Part shown: in pieces, positions 1 through 9,232 of the stretch
Position numbering within the stretch: position 1 is the stretch's first letter
Layout of the letters: each line of letters opens with the position of its first letter
DNA from: Pueribacillus sp041725775
GTDB lineage: Bacteria > Bacillota > Bacilli > Bacillales > UBA6769
Assembly: GCF_041725775.1 (NCBI RefSeq)
Contig: NZ_JBEUEL010000021.1
Coordinates: 1-53,162 of the forward strand
Direction: 5' to 3'
DNA: 53,162 nt
Made by a program: the position numbers and the translations under genes
Notes under the pieces: generated by a model
Told to the model about the DNA's origin: nothing
The model's input: only the letters and a program-made list of their open reading frames with translations
Databases searched by the model: none

Positions 1-444
1 TACTCGCCTTACAATACTTCCAACCGTTGTGTGACTTATATCAACGGCCATCCATTCCTTTAAAATACGTGCTGATTGACGATAGTCACTCTTACTAGCT
101 AATTCAGCCACCTTCACTTCAACCAATGGACTTTGACGTTGGCGCTTTCTGAGCCCTAGCCATTCATCCAAAGGATATCTAGGATTACATTTATCATCAT
201 ACATGAGCGTACGTTTATATCTTACATTTCCAAAAATAAATTGGATTCCTTTTTCATCATTTCGTCCTACTTTCCAGTTCTCTTCTTGTTTTTGTTCTTT
301 GATGACTTGGTTTATTTTAGTAAACACTTCTCCAACTAAATCCGTAAAAGTGTCATACATAAGTAATTGTAACTGTTCTTCAAATTCAATGAGGTTAGTT
401 GTTTCCTTTAATAATTCATAAATTCTTGTTATAATACGTTCCAT
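1..444 (-). mobile_element. ISLre2-family transposase, N-terminal part, runs off the window
   Basis: Reading the minus strand from an ATG at 444 gives 148 uninterrupted codons to the window edge. The predicted protein has a charged N-terminus and a segment LDEWLGLRKRQRQSPLVEVK followed by VAELASKSDYRQSARILKEW and a C-terminal SHTTVGSIVRRV. This arrangement is typical of the N-terminal half of ISLre2-type transposases (DDE-type enzymes of insertion sequences in Firmicutes). The catalytic residues lie further on, outside the window, so intactness cannot be judged. The element's left end should lie between the start codon and the PBP gene (445-593), but I could not place an inverted repeat there. 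No strong ribosome binding site is seen. Confidence 0.75.
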
Positions 445-593
445 GGGAAGGTCTCTTTCTAAATGTATTTGCCATCGTAAGCATACATTTATGATAGAGT
501 GCCTCCCTTTTTTTATCTAATAAAATAACCTAAATATCCCCCGAGTAAAATTTTACACATATTTAGCACTTGTTTTTGATGGAGGGTATGTCT

Positions 594-3410
594 ATGAAAG
601 ATTATATAAGAAAAGTTTTTGAAACATACCAAAAGTTTATTCAAACTGCAAACGAATGTGGCATCTTTCGAAAACTAAATATTGCCTACAAAGTAGCCTG
701 GAATCTTTTGCTTATTTTTATTGTATTCAGTTTAATGGCGGTATTTTTCGGAGTTGGTATCGGGGCCGGTTATTTCGCTTCGTTAGTGAAAGATGAAAAA
801 ATACTGACTGAGGAGGAAATGAAATCGGACATTTATAACTATGATGTAACGAGCCAAGTGTACTTTGCTAACAATACGTTGCTCGGCAACTTACAGTCGG
901 ACCTCGAACGAAAAGAAATTGCGTTAGACGATGTATCAGAACATGTCATTAATGCCCTACTTGCTACTGAAGACAATTATTTCTATGAGCATAATGGGAT
1001 CGTCCCGAAAGCGCTCTTTCGCGCGACCTATCAAGAATTAACAAACGCTTCTGTGCAAACAGGGGGAAGTACGTTGACTCAGCAACTTGTCAAAAATCAG
1101 TTGCTTACGAGCGAAGTATCCTTTAAAAGAAAAGCAAAAGAAATTTTACTTGCGATGAGACTCGAACGTTTTCTCCAAAAAGAAGAAATTTTAGAAGCAT
1201 ATTTAAATATCGTTTCATTTGGTCGAAGTGCTTCTGGACAAAATGTAGCAGGAATCGAAGCGGCAGCTCAAGGAATTTTTGGCGTCTCTGCAAAAGAACT
1301 AAATTTACCGCAATCCGCTTTTATAGCTGGTTTACCACAAAATCCTTATCGTTATACACCGTTTAACAACGATGGGACAGTGAAAGATTCAATTGAAGTT
1401 GGGCTTAACCGAATGGAAACAGTCTTAAAAAGAATGCGAGTTTCTGGATTGATCGACGAAAAGCAGTACAAAGAAGCATTGGATTATGATATTAAAGCAA
1501 ATTTAGCAAAACAACATCCTGTTCCTCAAAAAGAATATCCATACGTTCATTTTGAAGTCGAACGTCGCGCAATAGAAGTCCTTGCCAAAACATTTGCAAA
1601 TGAAGACAAACTTGATGGAGATGAGCTTGCTCATCATCATCGACTATATAACAACTTAGAGTTTGAAGCACGATTTTTCGGTAAACCGATTGAAGATATA
1701 ACAAAAGCACAAAAACTTGATTTTCAACAAGTCAAAAAAGACTATGAGCTTTTCAATGAATACGTTAAAAACGCAGATGACTTAATTCGTCGCAAAGGCT
1801 ATCAGATCTACACAACGATCGACAAAGACATATATGATGCAATGGAAAAGGCGAAAAATAATGTCCTTGCTAACAGTGCATATTTTCAATCTCCTAAAAC
1901 AGCGTTAATAAACGATTCAGACGCAAGCGGGAAAATTTCAAAGCAATTCCCGATGCAACTCGGCGGTATTCTTATTGAAAATAAAACTGGAAAAATTTTA
2001 AGTTTCGTTGGTGGTAGAGACTATGAGGAATCCCAGTTAAATTACGCTACACAAGCTTATCGTTCAAACGGTTCAACAATGAAACCGTTGCTCGACTATG
2101 CTCCAGCGATGGAGTTAGGTAAGCTACAACCTGGCTCGATCTTGATGGATTCTCCTCTCACCGAAGTAAAAGATTGGAATCCAAAAAACTATGGAGGTAG
2201 CCACCGTGGACCAGTCACTGTCCGTGAAGCGCTTAAAGACTCAATTAACTTGCCTGCTGCCCGAGCTTTTTTACTCATGGAGCCTTATGAAGCAACAGCA
2301 TACTTAGAGAAAATGGGCTTTACATCGCTCGTCCATGGAGCTGATCGATATAATAAATCAATGTCGCTCGGCGGATTAACGCGAGGAGTTACCGTTGAAG
2401 AAAATACAAATGCGTTCGTTACCTTTGCAAATGGCGGAAAATTTGTCGATGCTTATATGATCGAAAAAATCGTTTCTAACGATGGTGAGATCGTGTATGA
2501 ACATGAGTCTCAACCTGTTGACGTCTTTAGCCCACAAACCGCTTATTTAACGCTTGATATGATGAGAGATGTTCTAAAAAACGGAACGGCTGGAAGGTTG
2601 CCTAGCTATTTAAAATTTAATGCAGACTGGGCTGGAAAAACGGGAACGTCTCAAGATTGGCACGATTCATGGTTCGTCGCATCAAATCCGAACGTTACTT
2701 TCGGTATTTGGACAGGATACGAAAAACCGATGAGTCTTGACCGAAGCAACTATGCTCATCGGACACAACGGCTATGGGCGTTACTCATGAATGCAACGTA
2801 TGACATTAAACCTGATGTCGTCGCACCAAAACAGCGATTTGCGATGCCTAGTGGAATTGTGAAACGAACTCTTTGCGGGGTTACAGGTAACTTACCGTCT
2901 GAAGCGTGTGAACGAGCCGGACTTGTAACTACCGACTTGTATAACGCAAAGTTTGCACCGACAGACGAAGATGCTCATTTAGATCTCATTCGATACGTTG
3001 TAATGAACGGGAGAAATTATATTGCCCTTGACTCAACACCAAAAGAATTTACGAAACAAGGTGTTCAACTTAATATCGAACAATTTCAAGGTGCTACCTC
3101 GTTTGATTTCTCAGCCGTTGATGGGGTTGCAGCAAAGCAAGCGAAGGAAAATGGTAGTATACCTGGAGAAGTCCATGGCGTAACGATAAAAGGCACATCC
3201 ATCATTTGGGCTCCCCACCCTGAACACGATATCGTCGGCTACCGTATTTACAGAGTGGATAACGATTCCTATACCGTAATTGGTAGTGTTGCAACCTTTT
3301 CAAACAAAAACACGTTTGAACTCTCAGCGAAAGGTAATTATTTTGTCACTGCTGTTGATGTTGCTGGTAACGAATCATCACCATCACAAATCGTGTCATT
3401 TCATGAATGA
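594..3410 (+). CDS. class A penicillin-binding protein (glycosyltransferase/transpeptidase) with C-terminal fibronectin III domain
   Basis: Bifunctional peptidoglycan synthase of 938 residues, anchored by one N-terminal membrane helix (about residues 30-60). The GT51 domain shows the family motifs: EDNYFYEHNG near residue 125 (catalytic Glu), GGSTLTQQLVKN, RKAKEILLAMRLER and EEILEAYLNIVSFG. The transpeptidase domain has STMK (Ser about 494), SIN (about 550) and KTGT (Lys about 682). The last 80 or so residues look like a fibronectin type III domain, seen in several Bacillus PBPs. The ATG at 594 is chosen because GGAGGG at 581-586 lies 7 bases before it; ATG 588 is too close, and a TTG at 570 would put the ribosome site inside the gene. 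It sits between an IS copy and acsA and is convergent with acsA. Confidence 0.9.
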   Translation: MKDYIRKVFETYQKFIQTANECGIFRKLNIAYKVAWNLLLIFIVFSLMAVFFGVGIGAGYFASLVKDEKILTEEEMKSDIYNYDVTSQVYFANNTLLGNLQSDLERKEIALDDVSEHVINALLATEDNYFYEHNGIVPKALFRATYQELTNASVQTGGSTLTQQLVKNQLLTSEVSFKRKAKEILLAMRLERFLQKEEILEAYLNIVSFGRSASGQNVAGIEAAAQGIFGVSAKELNLPQSAFIAGLPQNPYRYTPFNNDGTVKDSIEVGLNRMETVLKRMRVSGLIDEKQYKEALDYDIKANLAKQHPVPQKEYPYVHFEVERRAIEVLAKTFANEDKLDGDELAHHHRLYNNLEFEARFFGKPIEDITKAQKLDFQQVKKDYELFNEYVKNADDLIRRKGYQIYTTIDKDIYDAMEKAKNNVLANSAYFQSPKTALINDSDASGKISKQFPMQLGGILIENKTGKILSFVGGRDYEESQLNYATQAYRSNGSTMKPLLDYAPAMELGKLQPGSILMDSPLTEVKDWNPKNYGGSHRGPVTVREALKDSINLPAARAFLLMEPYEATAYLEKMGFTSLVHGADRYNKSMSLGGLTRGVTVEENTNAFVTFANGGKFVDAYMIEKIVSNDGEIVYEHESQPVDVFSPQTAYLTLDMMRDVLKNGTAGRLPSYLKFNADWAGKTGTSQDWHDSWFVASNPNVTFGIWTGYEKPMSLDRSNYAHRTQRLWALLMNATYDIKPDVVAPKQRFAMPSGIVKRTLCGVTGNLPSEACERAGLVTTDLYNAKFAPTDEDAHLDLIRYVVMNGRNYIALDSTPKEFTKQGVQLNIEQFQGATSFDFSAVDGVAAKQAKENGSIPGEVHGVTIKGTSIIWAPHPEHDIVGYRIYRVDNDSYTVIGSVATFSNKNTFELSAKGNYFVTAVDVAGNESSPSQIVSFHE

Positions 3411-3416
3411 AATTGA

Positions 3417-3451
3417 AAATCCCTCTATCATTTTGTGCGTTAGAGGGATTT
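3417..3451. terminator. bidirectional terminator between the PBP gene and acsA
   Basis: An 11-bp perfect stem (AAATCCCTCTA / TAGAGGGATTT) with a 13-base loop lies just after the PBP stop and just before the acsA stop. T-rich flanks on both sides suit the two convergent genes. Confidence 0.75.
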
Positions 3452-3460
3452 CTTTCATTC

Positions 3461-5173
3461 TTATTTTTTTTCTACGTCATCTGTTGGTAAGTTTAGCTCC
3501 CATGCTTTTAATACACGGCGAATAATCTTTCCACTTTTCGTTTTTGGAAGTTTTTCACGAAATTCGATTTCACGTGGGGCAGCATGAACAGATAGTGCTT
3601 TTTGAACGAAACGCTTAATCTCTTCTTCTAATTCAGGTGAACCGTGATAGCCTTTTTTTAGTGAAACGAACGCTTTAATCACTTCACCTCGAGCAGGATC
3701 AGGTTTTCCAATCACCCCCGCTTCCGCAACTGCCGGATGTTCCAGTAGTTTACTTTCAACTTCAAACGGTCCTACTCTTTCACCAGACGTCATGATGACA
3801 TCGTCAATCCGACCTTGAAACCAAAAATAACCTTCATCATCCATATAACCTGAATCACCCGTTAGAAACCAATCATTTTTCGTGAAATATGCCGTGTATT
3901 TATTTTCTTCGTCATTCCAAATTTTTCGCATCATCGCCGGCCAACCGCGTTTGATAGCAATATTGCCCATATGATTCGGCGGAACCTCTTCTCCGAAGTC
4001 ATCAACAATTGCAGCTGTAATTCCCGGCAACGGCTTTCCCATAGAACCTGGCTTAATGTTCATACTTGGAAAATTGGAAATCATAATTGCACCTGTTTCC
4101 GTCATCCACCACGTATCATGAATCCTCTGCTTCAATACTTTCATGCCCCAGCGAATCACTTCTGGATTTAGTGGCTCACCGACAGTTAAAATGTGTCTTA
4201 GCGAATGAAGATTATACTGTTTCGCAAGTTCATCCCCTGCTCCCATTAACATCCGAAATGCCGTTGGTGCACTATACCAAACAGAGATGTCATACGTTTC
4301 AATCGCTTCATACCATTTACTTGGATTAAATCGACCCCCGAGGATAACATTTGTCGTCCCTAATAACCATGGAGCAAATACACCATAAGCCGTACCGGTT
4401 ATCCAGCCTGGATCAGCCGTACACCAATACACATCATTTTCTTTTAAATCAAGTACCCATTTAGCAGTCATGTAAAGCTGAAGCATCGCATGATGAACAT
4501 GATAAATCCCTTTCGGTTCCCCTATTGATTCAGACGTATAATGTAAAATCATTCCGTCTTCTAAATCGACCCATTCGATCTCGAATTCATCGTCAGCCGT
4601 ATTTACTCGCTTAGAGTAGTCGAGAATCGGACCTTCTTCGTTAACATTTTCACCGATAACAATAATATGCTCTAAATTTGGCAACGTGTGAACCGGAATA
4701 CGCGAAAGCAACTGAGGCGTCGTAAAAACTGCCTTCGCTCCACTGTCAAAAAGCCGTTCGCGAACAGCTTCTTCTTGAAACGCTTGAAACATCGGACCGA
4801 CAATGGCACCGACCTTTAAAATACCGAACAATGAAAAGTAAAGTTCAGGACAACGCGGCATAAATGTAAATACACGATCACCTTTGTTAATCCCAATTTC
4901 TTTCAGCACATTGGCGACTTTGTTCGATTGTCGTTTCATCTCTAAGAATGTATAGCTTTCATTCCGGGTAACATCGGAAAAAAGAAGTGCAATCTTGTCT
5001 TTTTTATCAGATTCAGCGTGCTTGTCAATAGCTTCATAAGCGATATTCACTTTGTTTGTTTGGTTCCAGCTAAAATAAGCTTGTGCCTCGTCCCATGAAA
5101 ATGATCGTTTCAACGAAGCATAATCATGCAAATTATAATCCCCTTGTAAAGCGGGAAGCATCTCCACTCGCAT
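3461..5173 (-). CDS. acsA: acetyl-CoA synthetase AcsA (altered P-loop)
   Basis: Converts acetate, ATP and CoA to acetyl-CoA through acetyl-AMP. The 570-residue product matches B. subtilis AcsA (572) nearly end to end, including WCTADPGWITGTAYGVFAPW, WWMTETG, TGDSGYMDDEGYFWFQGRID and the C-terminal PKTKSGKIIRR. The lysine in that last motif is the residue acetylated by AcuA in B. subtilis. The start at 5173 has AAAGGGG about 8 bases upstream; an upstream in-frame ATG would add a non-homologous 21-residue extension. Oddity: the AMP-binding P-loop, normally TSGSTGxPKG, reads TSESIGEPKG (residues 213-222), so the first Gly and two other positions are replaced while the surroundings are conserved. 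Activity may be altered. The gene is divergent from acuABC. Confidence 0.93.
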   Translation of the reverse strand: MRVEMLPALQGDYNLHDYASLKRSFSWDEAQAYFSWNQTNKVNIAYEAIDKHAESDKKDKIALLFSDVTRNESYTFLEMKRQSNKVANVLKEIGINKGDRVFTFMPRCPELYFSLFGILKVGAIVGPMFQAFQEEAVRERLFDSGAKAVFTTPQLLSRIPVHTLPNLEHIIVIGENVNEEGPILDYSKRVNTADDEFEIEWVDLEDGMILHYTSESIGEPKGIYHVHHAMLQLYMTAKWVLDLKENDVYWCTADPGWITGTAYGVFAPWLLGTTNVILGGRFNPSKWYEAIETYDISVWYSAPTAFRMLMGAGDELAKQYNLHSLRHILTVGEPLNPEVIRWGMKVLKQRIHDTWWMTETGAIMISNFPSMNIKPGSMGKPLPGITAAIVDDFGEEVPPNHMGNIAIKRGWPAMMRKIWNDEENKYTAYFTKNDWFLTGDSGYMDDEGYFWFQGRIDDVIMTSGERVGPFEVESKLLEHPAVAEAGVIGKPDPARGEVIKAFVSLKKGYHGSPELEEEIKRFVQKALSVHAAPREIEFREKLPKTKSGKIIRRVLKAWELNLPTDDVEKK

Positions 5174-5596
5174 GGAATTTCCCCTTTCACCTTTTACTAT
5201 ATAATCAAAGTATACAACTATTAAGCCCATAAACAAAATTTTTACTTTTTAGGGTAACTTGAATAACAAACGGTTTCAACACCATTTCTTATGTATAATA
5301 GGACGTATACAAGAATTTTGTTCAAAAAGAGTTGAAGCTTTTACACCCAAGATGTCATTAGGATGACGCATGCTCGGAAAGTTATCCTGTCATTCCTCAA
5401 GAGATGACATTTCCATAAGACAAAAACAAAAAAAGCGTATATCGTATAGGTATAGCTTACTAATGTCGATTATGTAACAAGCCACTATTTAAAATAAATC
5501 CCTTTGCAATTATACGATGTAGAATAGTTGACCTTCTTTTTGAACACGCATTTTCGGAAAAATTACCAATGACGTTTTTTAAAAAGGTGGTGCCAG
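5174..5596. other. acsA–acuA divergent control region with nested hairpin and repeat-like ends
   Basis: This 423-base stretch has no gene. It holds a candidate cre (5265-5278) and a nested inverted repeat: ATGTCAT (5352-5358) pairs with ATGACAT (5404-5410), enclosing AGGATGAC (5360-5367) and GTCATTCCT (5389-5397). TTCAAAAAG-type words lie in opposite orientation near each side (about 5330 and about 5543). On the minus strand TTGAAA-17-TACCCT is a possible but weak acsA promoter overlapping the cre. Confidence 0.5.
5265..5278 (-). promoter_or_regulatory. candidate catabolite-responsive element (cre) for CcpA near acsA
   Basis: The sequence AACAAACGGTTTCA resembles half of the cre consensus (TGWAANCGNTNWCA): the central CG and the right half TTTCA match, while the outer left positions do not. 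It lies about 95 bases upstream of the acsA start. acsA is a CcpA target in B. subtilis and ccpA is in this window. The match is imperfect, so this is an inference. Confidence 0.35.
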
Positions 5597-6229
5597 ATGG
5601 AACATAAAAAGACGTATCACTCCATGACACTTGAAACAACCCACGGTGAAGTGATAATCGAAGGTCCAATTTCTTCGAAACAACTAGCTAGTCATGATTT
5701 CCATGAAGACCTCATCGCGTTTCGTCCATCCGAACAACAACATAAAGCACTTGTCGAAATTGCGAAACTCCCAGAAGGAAGAATTATCGTAGCCCGCCAT
5801 GAAAATATGGTTGTTGGCTATGTAACATATGTGTATCCAGATCCGCTAGAACGGTGGTCGGAGGGAAACATGGAAAACTTAATTGAATTAGGAGCCATTG
5901 AAATCATCCCAAAATTTCGCCGCTTCGGTGTTGGAAAAAATTTATTACGTGTTTCCATGATGGATGACGCCATGGAAGACTACATTATTATTACAACCGA
6001 ATATTATTGGCATTGGGATTTAAAAGGTACGAAATTATCTGTCTGGGAATACCGAAAAGTGATGGAAAAAATGATGAATGCAGGCGGTCTCGAATGGTAT
6101 GCGACCGACGATCCAGAAATTAGCTCACATCCAGCTAACTGTTTAATGGCACGGATTGGAAAACGTGTTGATCAAGAATCCATTGAACAATTTGATCAGC
6201 TTCGGTTTAAAAATCGATTTATGTACTAG
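5597..6229 (+). CDS. acuA: acetoin utilization protein AcuA, protein acetyltransferase acting on AcsA
   Basis: GNAT-fold lysine acetyltransferase of 210 residues, which inactivates AcsA by acetylating its catalytic lysine with acetyl-CoA. The product matches AcuA throughout. The GNAT acetyl-CoA-binding region is visible as GAIEIIPKFRRFGVGKNLLR (about residues 98-117), with the R-x-x-G-x-G-type loop. AAAGGTGG precedes the ATG at 5597 by about 6 bases. It is the first gene of acuA-acuB-acuC and divergent from its target acsA, the classical Bacillus arrangement. A 155-base gap before acuB is longer than expected for a tight operon. Confidence 0.93.
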   Translation: MEHKKTYHSMTLETTHGEVIIEGPISSKQLASHDFHEDLIAFRPSEQQHKALVEIAKLPEGRIIVARHENMVVGYVTYVYPDPLERWSEGNMENLIELGAIEIIPKFRRFGVGKNLLRVSMMDDAMEDYIIITTEYYWHWDLKGTKLSVWEYRKVMEKMMNAGGLEWYATDDPEISSHPANCLMARIGKRVDQESIEQFDQLRFKNRFMY

Positions 6230-6384
6230 TTAAAACTCAGAAGCTGGCTACAAGATTGGTTGAAAACTGAAAGCCGAGAGATAAGATATCAGAAGCCAGA
6301 TCGAAAATGAGAAAAAACAACGTAACTTCGTTTAGAAATAAAGCGTTCCGCTCGTCACATATAATTCCATGAAGGAGGTCTAGT

Positions 6385-7023
6385 ATGCTCGTCGAAGAAA
6401 TTATGAAAACAGATGTGATAACGTGTCCAGAAGATGAGTCGATTTATTACGCATTACAACTTATGAAAAACCATAAAATTCGGCATTTGCCTATTGTTAA
6501 TAAAAATGAGGAACTTGTTGGTATGATTGCAGAAAGAAATATTAAAGATGCACTACCTTCCTCTTTTCAAAAACTAACAGATGAAACATTCTTTTCAAAA
6601 CCTGTTACTCAGTTTATGGTCACAGATCTTATTACAGGTCATCGCTTAGATTTCGTAGAAGATTTAGCAGCAATGCTATATGAACATAAAATTGGCTGTA
6701 TCCCTATCGTACAACAAAAGCGTGTCATTGGCCTCGTTACTGAAACGGATATGCTCTATACACTCGTTCAACTAACAGGTGCCGATCAACCGAGTTCAGT
6801 TGTAGAAGTGAAGGTAGAAAATAAAGCTGGCACTCTTGCAAGCGTTGCTCACCTCATTAGTGAAGAAAACGTTAACATCACAAGCGTTCTCGTTTATCCG
6901 AATCATCATTTTAAACGACTCGTGATTCGGGTTCAAACGATGGATCCAACGACAATTATAAAAAAATTAGAAGAAAAAGGCTTTTCCGTTGTATGGCCGT
7001 CATTCCCGGGGATAGCCGAATGA
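6385..7023 (+). CDS. acuB: AcuB, tandem CBS domains plus ACT domain
   Basis: A 212-residue presumed regulatory protein. Two CBS motifs occupy about residues 7-58 and 76-130; each has the pattern of a TxPEDxS or HRLDFVEDLA segment followed by H(K)I..LPIV or G(C)IPIV and a VG(M/L)(I/V)xE.D strand. An ACT-like ligand-binding domain fills about 140-212 (VEVKVENKAGTLASVAHLIS). The B. subtilis homologue is required for normal acetoin use; the ligand is not known to me. GGAGG lies 6 bases before the ATG. The stop overlaps the acuC start (ATGA), indicating translational coupling. Confidence 0.92.
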   Translation: MLVEEIMKTDVITCPEDESIYYALQLMKNHKIRHLPIVNKNEELVGMIAERNIKDALPSSFQKLTDETFFSKPVTQFMVTDLITGHRLDFVEDLAAMLYEHKIGCIPIVQQKRVIGLVTETDMLYTLVQLTGADQPSSVVEVKVENKAGTLASVAHLISEENVNITSVLVYPNHHFKRLVIRVQTMDPTTIIKKLEEKGFSVVWPSFPGIAE

Positions 7024-8168
7024 AGAAAACAATATTTATTTATTCTGACGACATGCTGGCTTATAAGTTTAGTGATGATCATCCGTTTAATCAACAACGA
7101 GTAAAAATGACACTTGATTTACTAAAAGAATGCAAAGTTATTAATAAGCATCAAATTATTGCACCAAAAATCGCAACGGATAACGAAATTGCGTTAGTTC
7201 ATGATAAAGAATTTATCGATGTTGTCAAACGAGCAGGTGAAGGGAACCTTGACGTGGATACAGCAGAAAGTTTTGGTTTAGGTACCGAAGACACACCGAT
7301 CTTTCAACATATGCACGAAGCGAGTTCACTTCTCGTCGGAGGAACGCTCCTCGCTGCCGAACAAGTGATGGAAGGTCATGTTCATCATGCGTTAAATCTA
7401 GGTGGAGGCTTGCATCACGGGTTTCGAGGTAAAGCATCAGGATTTTGCGTTTACAATGACTGTTCTATCGCAATTAAATGGTTAAGGGAACATTATGATG
7501 CACGAGTTCTCTATATTGATACAGATGCACATCACGGTGACGGTGTACAATGGACATTTTACGATGATCCGCATGTTTGTACAATTTCAATACACGAAAC
7601 AGGTCGCTATTTATTTCCTGGGACAGGTAACTATTCTGAAAGAGGACAAGGGACTGGCTACGGTTCTTCTTTCAATGTTCCTGTCGATGCATTTACTGAA
7701 GACGAATCATGGTTGAATATTTATGAAACATTAGTGAGAGAAGTCGCAGAACATTTCCGACCTGATATCATTTTGACGCAAAACGGTGTTGATGCACACT
7801 ACTATGACCCACTCACTCATTTATCGTTAACGATGAAAAGCTATGATGTCATTCCTAAGCTTGCCCACGAACTCGCACACGAATATTGTGAAGGGCGCTG
7901 GATTGCAGTTGGTGGCGGAGGCTATGACATTTGGCGAGTCGTTCCAAGAGCATGGGGGAAAGTATGGCTTAATATGAACGAAATTGAATTGTCTGGTCAA
8001 CTTCCCGAGAGTTGGCTCGACCGCTGGCAAGCGCTATCTCCTTATGAACTTCCAACAACATGGGAAGACCCGCCGGACTTATATGAACCGATTCCGAGAA
8101 AGGCTGAAATTACTGAAAAAAATGCAGCGATGCTCGAAAAAGCGCTATCCATCATTCGCTACGTGTGA
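7020..8168 (+). CDS. acuC: AcuC, class I/II-like zinc protein deacetylase
   Basis: Histone-deacetylase-fold enzyme of 382 residues that removes the acetyl group from AcsA and so reactivates it. Active-site motifs are intact: NLGGGLHHGF, the zinc site DTDAHHGDG (D169 and H171) and QNGVDAHYYDPLTHLSL (D258 the third ligand), plus GGGGYD near the C-terminus. I start it at ATG 7020, overlapping the acuB stop by four bases; a farther upstream non-ATG start would overlap acuB by 30 bases. GGGGAT precedes the start. The motPS genes that lie between acuC and ccpA in B. subtilis are not here; acuC meets ccpA directly, end to end. Confidence 0.93.
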   Translation: MKKTIFIYSDDMLAYKFSDDHPFNQQRVKMTLDLLKECKVINKHQIIAPKIATDNEIALVHDKEFIDVVKRAGEGNLDVDTAESFGLGTEDTPIFQHMHEASSLLVGGTLLAAEQVMEGHVHHALNLGGGLHHGFRGKASGFCVYNDCSIAIKWLREHYDARVLYIDTDAHHGDGVQWTFYDDPHVCTISIHETGRYLFPGTGNYSERGQGTGYGSSFNVPVDAFTEDESWLNIYETLVREVAEHFRPDIILTQNGVDAHYYDPLTHLSLTMKSYDVIPKLAHELAHEYCEGRWIAVGGGGYDIWRVVPRAWGKVWLNMNEIELSGQLPESWLDRWQALSPYELPTTWEDPPDLYEPIPRKAEITEKNAAMLEKALSIIRYV

Positions 8169-8191
8169 CAACTTCTCATAGTTTTAACGCC

Positions 8192-8235
8192 AAAAACCGA
8201 AAAGGCTGAGACCAGCTCTCGCCTATTCGGTTTTT
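8192..8235. terminator. bidirectional terminator between acuC and ccpA
   Basis: AAAAACCGAA.AGGC pairs with GCCTA.TTCGGTTTTT around a 14-base loop, giving A-rich and T-rich flanks on either side. The right arm reaches the ccpA stop codon (8234-8236). It serves both convergent genes. Confidence 0.88.
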
Positions 8236-9232
8236 ATTTCGTCGATTCACGATATTCAATGCGATGCGGTAAGATGACGTTTCGTTCTTCCACTTCTTCT
8301 TTATTCATAAACTTCGTTAATAAACGCATTGCAACTGCACCAATATCATACATTGGCAGTACAACAGTCGTTAATGTCGGACGAACCATCGTCGCTAATC
8401 TCGTATTATCAAACCCGACAATTTCAATGTCGTCAGGGACAGACAATTTCGCATCTTGAATACCGTGAATGACACCGAGTGCCATTTCATCTGTACCGAC
8501 GAAAATCGCAGTCGGTTTTTCCGGTAATTGCAAAAATGCTTCAGCTGCTTGCAACCCAGAATCGTACGATAGATCGCCAACAGACACGTACCCGTCTTTT
8601 ATTCCGACACCTGCTTCTTCCATTGCTTTACGATAACCCGAAAACTTAAGTTGTCCATTAATCGGATCTTCTAATGGACCGATAACAGCAGCGACATGTT
8701 TATGCCCCTTTTCAATCAGTGATTGGACGGCTTCAAAGCTGGCCACTTCATAATCGATATTAACCGACGGTGTTCCGCGATCTTCGTCAACTGTTGCTGC
8801 TAAAACTACAGGTACAGGCGATTTTTTAAATTCTTCAATAAGTTCATCACTAAGCTTGCCACCCATAAAAATTACTCCGTCTACTTGTTTTCCAAGCATC
8901 GTTTCCATAAGACGCATTTCTTTTTCCTTATTTTGATCGGAGTTGCTTAAAATAATATTGTATTCATACATTGTCGCAATATCTTCGATCCCACGTGCAA
9001 GTTCAGCAAAAAGAATACTTGCAATATCAGGTATGATCACACCAACTGTCGTCGTCTTTTTGCTCGCTAACCCACGAGCTACAGCGTTCGGTCGATAACC
9101 GAGTCGCTCAATTGCTTCAAGCACTTTTTTTCGTGTTGAAGGCTTTACATTTGGGTTTCCATTAACTACACGAGAGACGGTCGCCATCGAAACATTTGCC
9201 TCTCTCGCAACATCATAGATTGTCGCACTCAC
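8234..9232 (-). CDS. ccpA: catabolite control protein A (LacI family regulator)
   Basis: Global carbon-catabolite regulator that binds cre sites when complexed with HPr-Ser-P. The 332-residue product has an N-terminal helix-turn-helix (IYDVAREANVSMATVSRVVN), the hinge helix NAVARGLASKKT, and a periplasmic-binding-protein-like core with DEMALG and IVGFDNTRLATMVRPTLTTV, closely matching B. subtilis CcpA (334). The start is GTG at 9232; AAGGAGGT lies 9 bases upstream and the protein begins exactly where homologues do. It is monocistronic, with terminators downstream, and is next to the acu genes, some of which it is known to control in B. subtilis. Confidence 0.96.
   Translation of the reverse strand: MSATIYDVAREANVSMATVSRVVNGNPNVKPSTRKKVLEAIERLGYRPNAVARGLASKKTTTVGVIIPDIASILFAELARGIEDIATMYEYNIILSNSDQNKEKEMRLMETMLGKQVDGVIFMGGKLSDELIEEFKKSPVPVVLAATVDEDRGTPSVNIDYEVASFEAVQSLIEKGHKHVAAVIGPLEDPINGQLKFSGYRKAMEEAGVGIKDGYVSVGDLSYDSGLQAAEAFLQLPEKPTAIFVGTDEMALGVIHGIQDAKLSVPDDIEIVGFDNTRLATMVRPTLTTVVLPMYDIGAVAMRLLTKFMNKEEVEERNVILPHRIEYRESTK

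Noticed and set aside
203..421. 72-codon plus-strand frame
   Set aside because: Antisense shadow of the ISLre2 transposase read on the minus strand.
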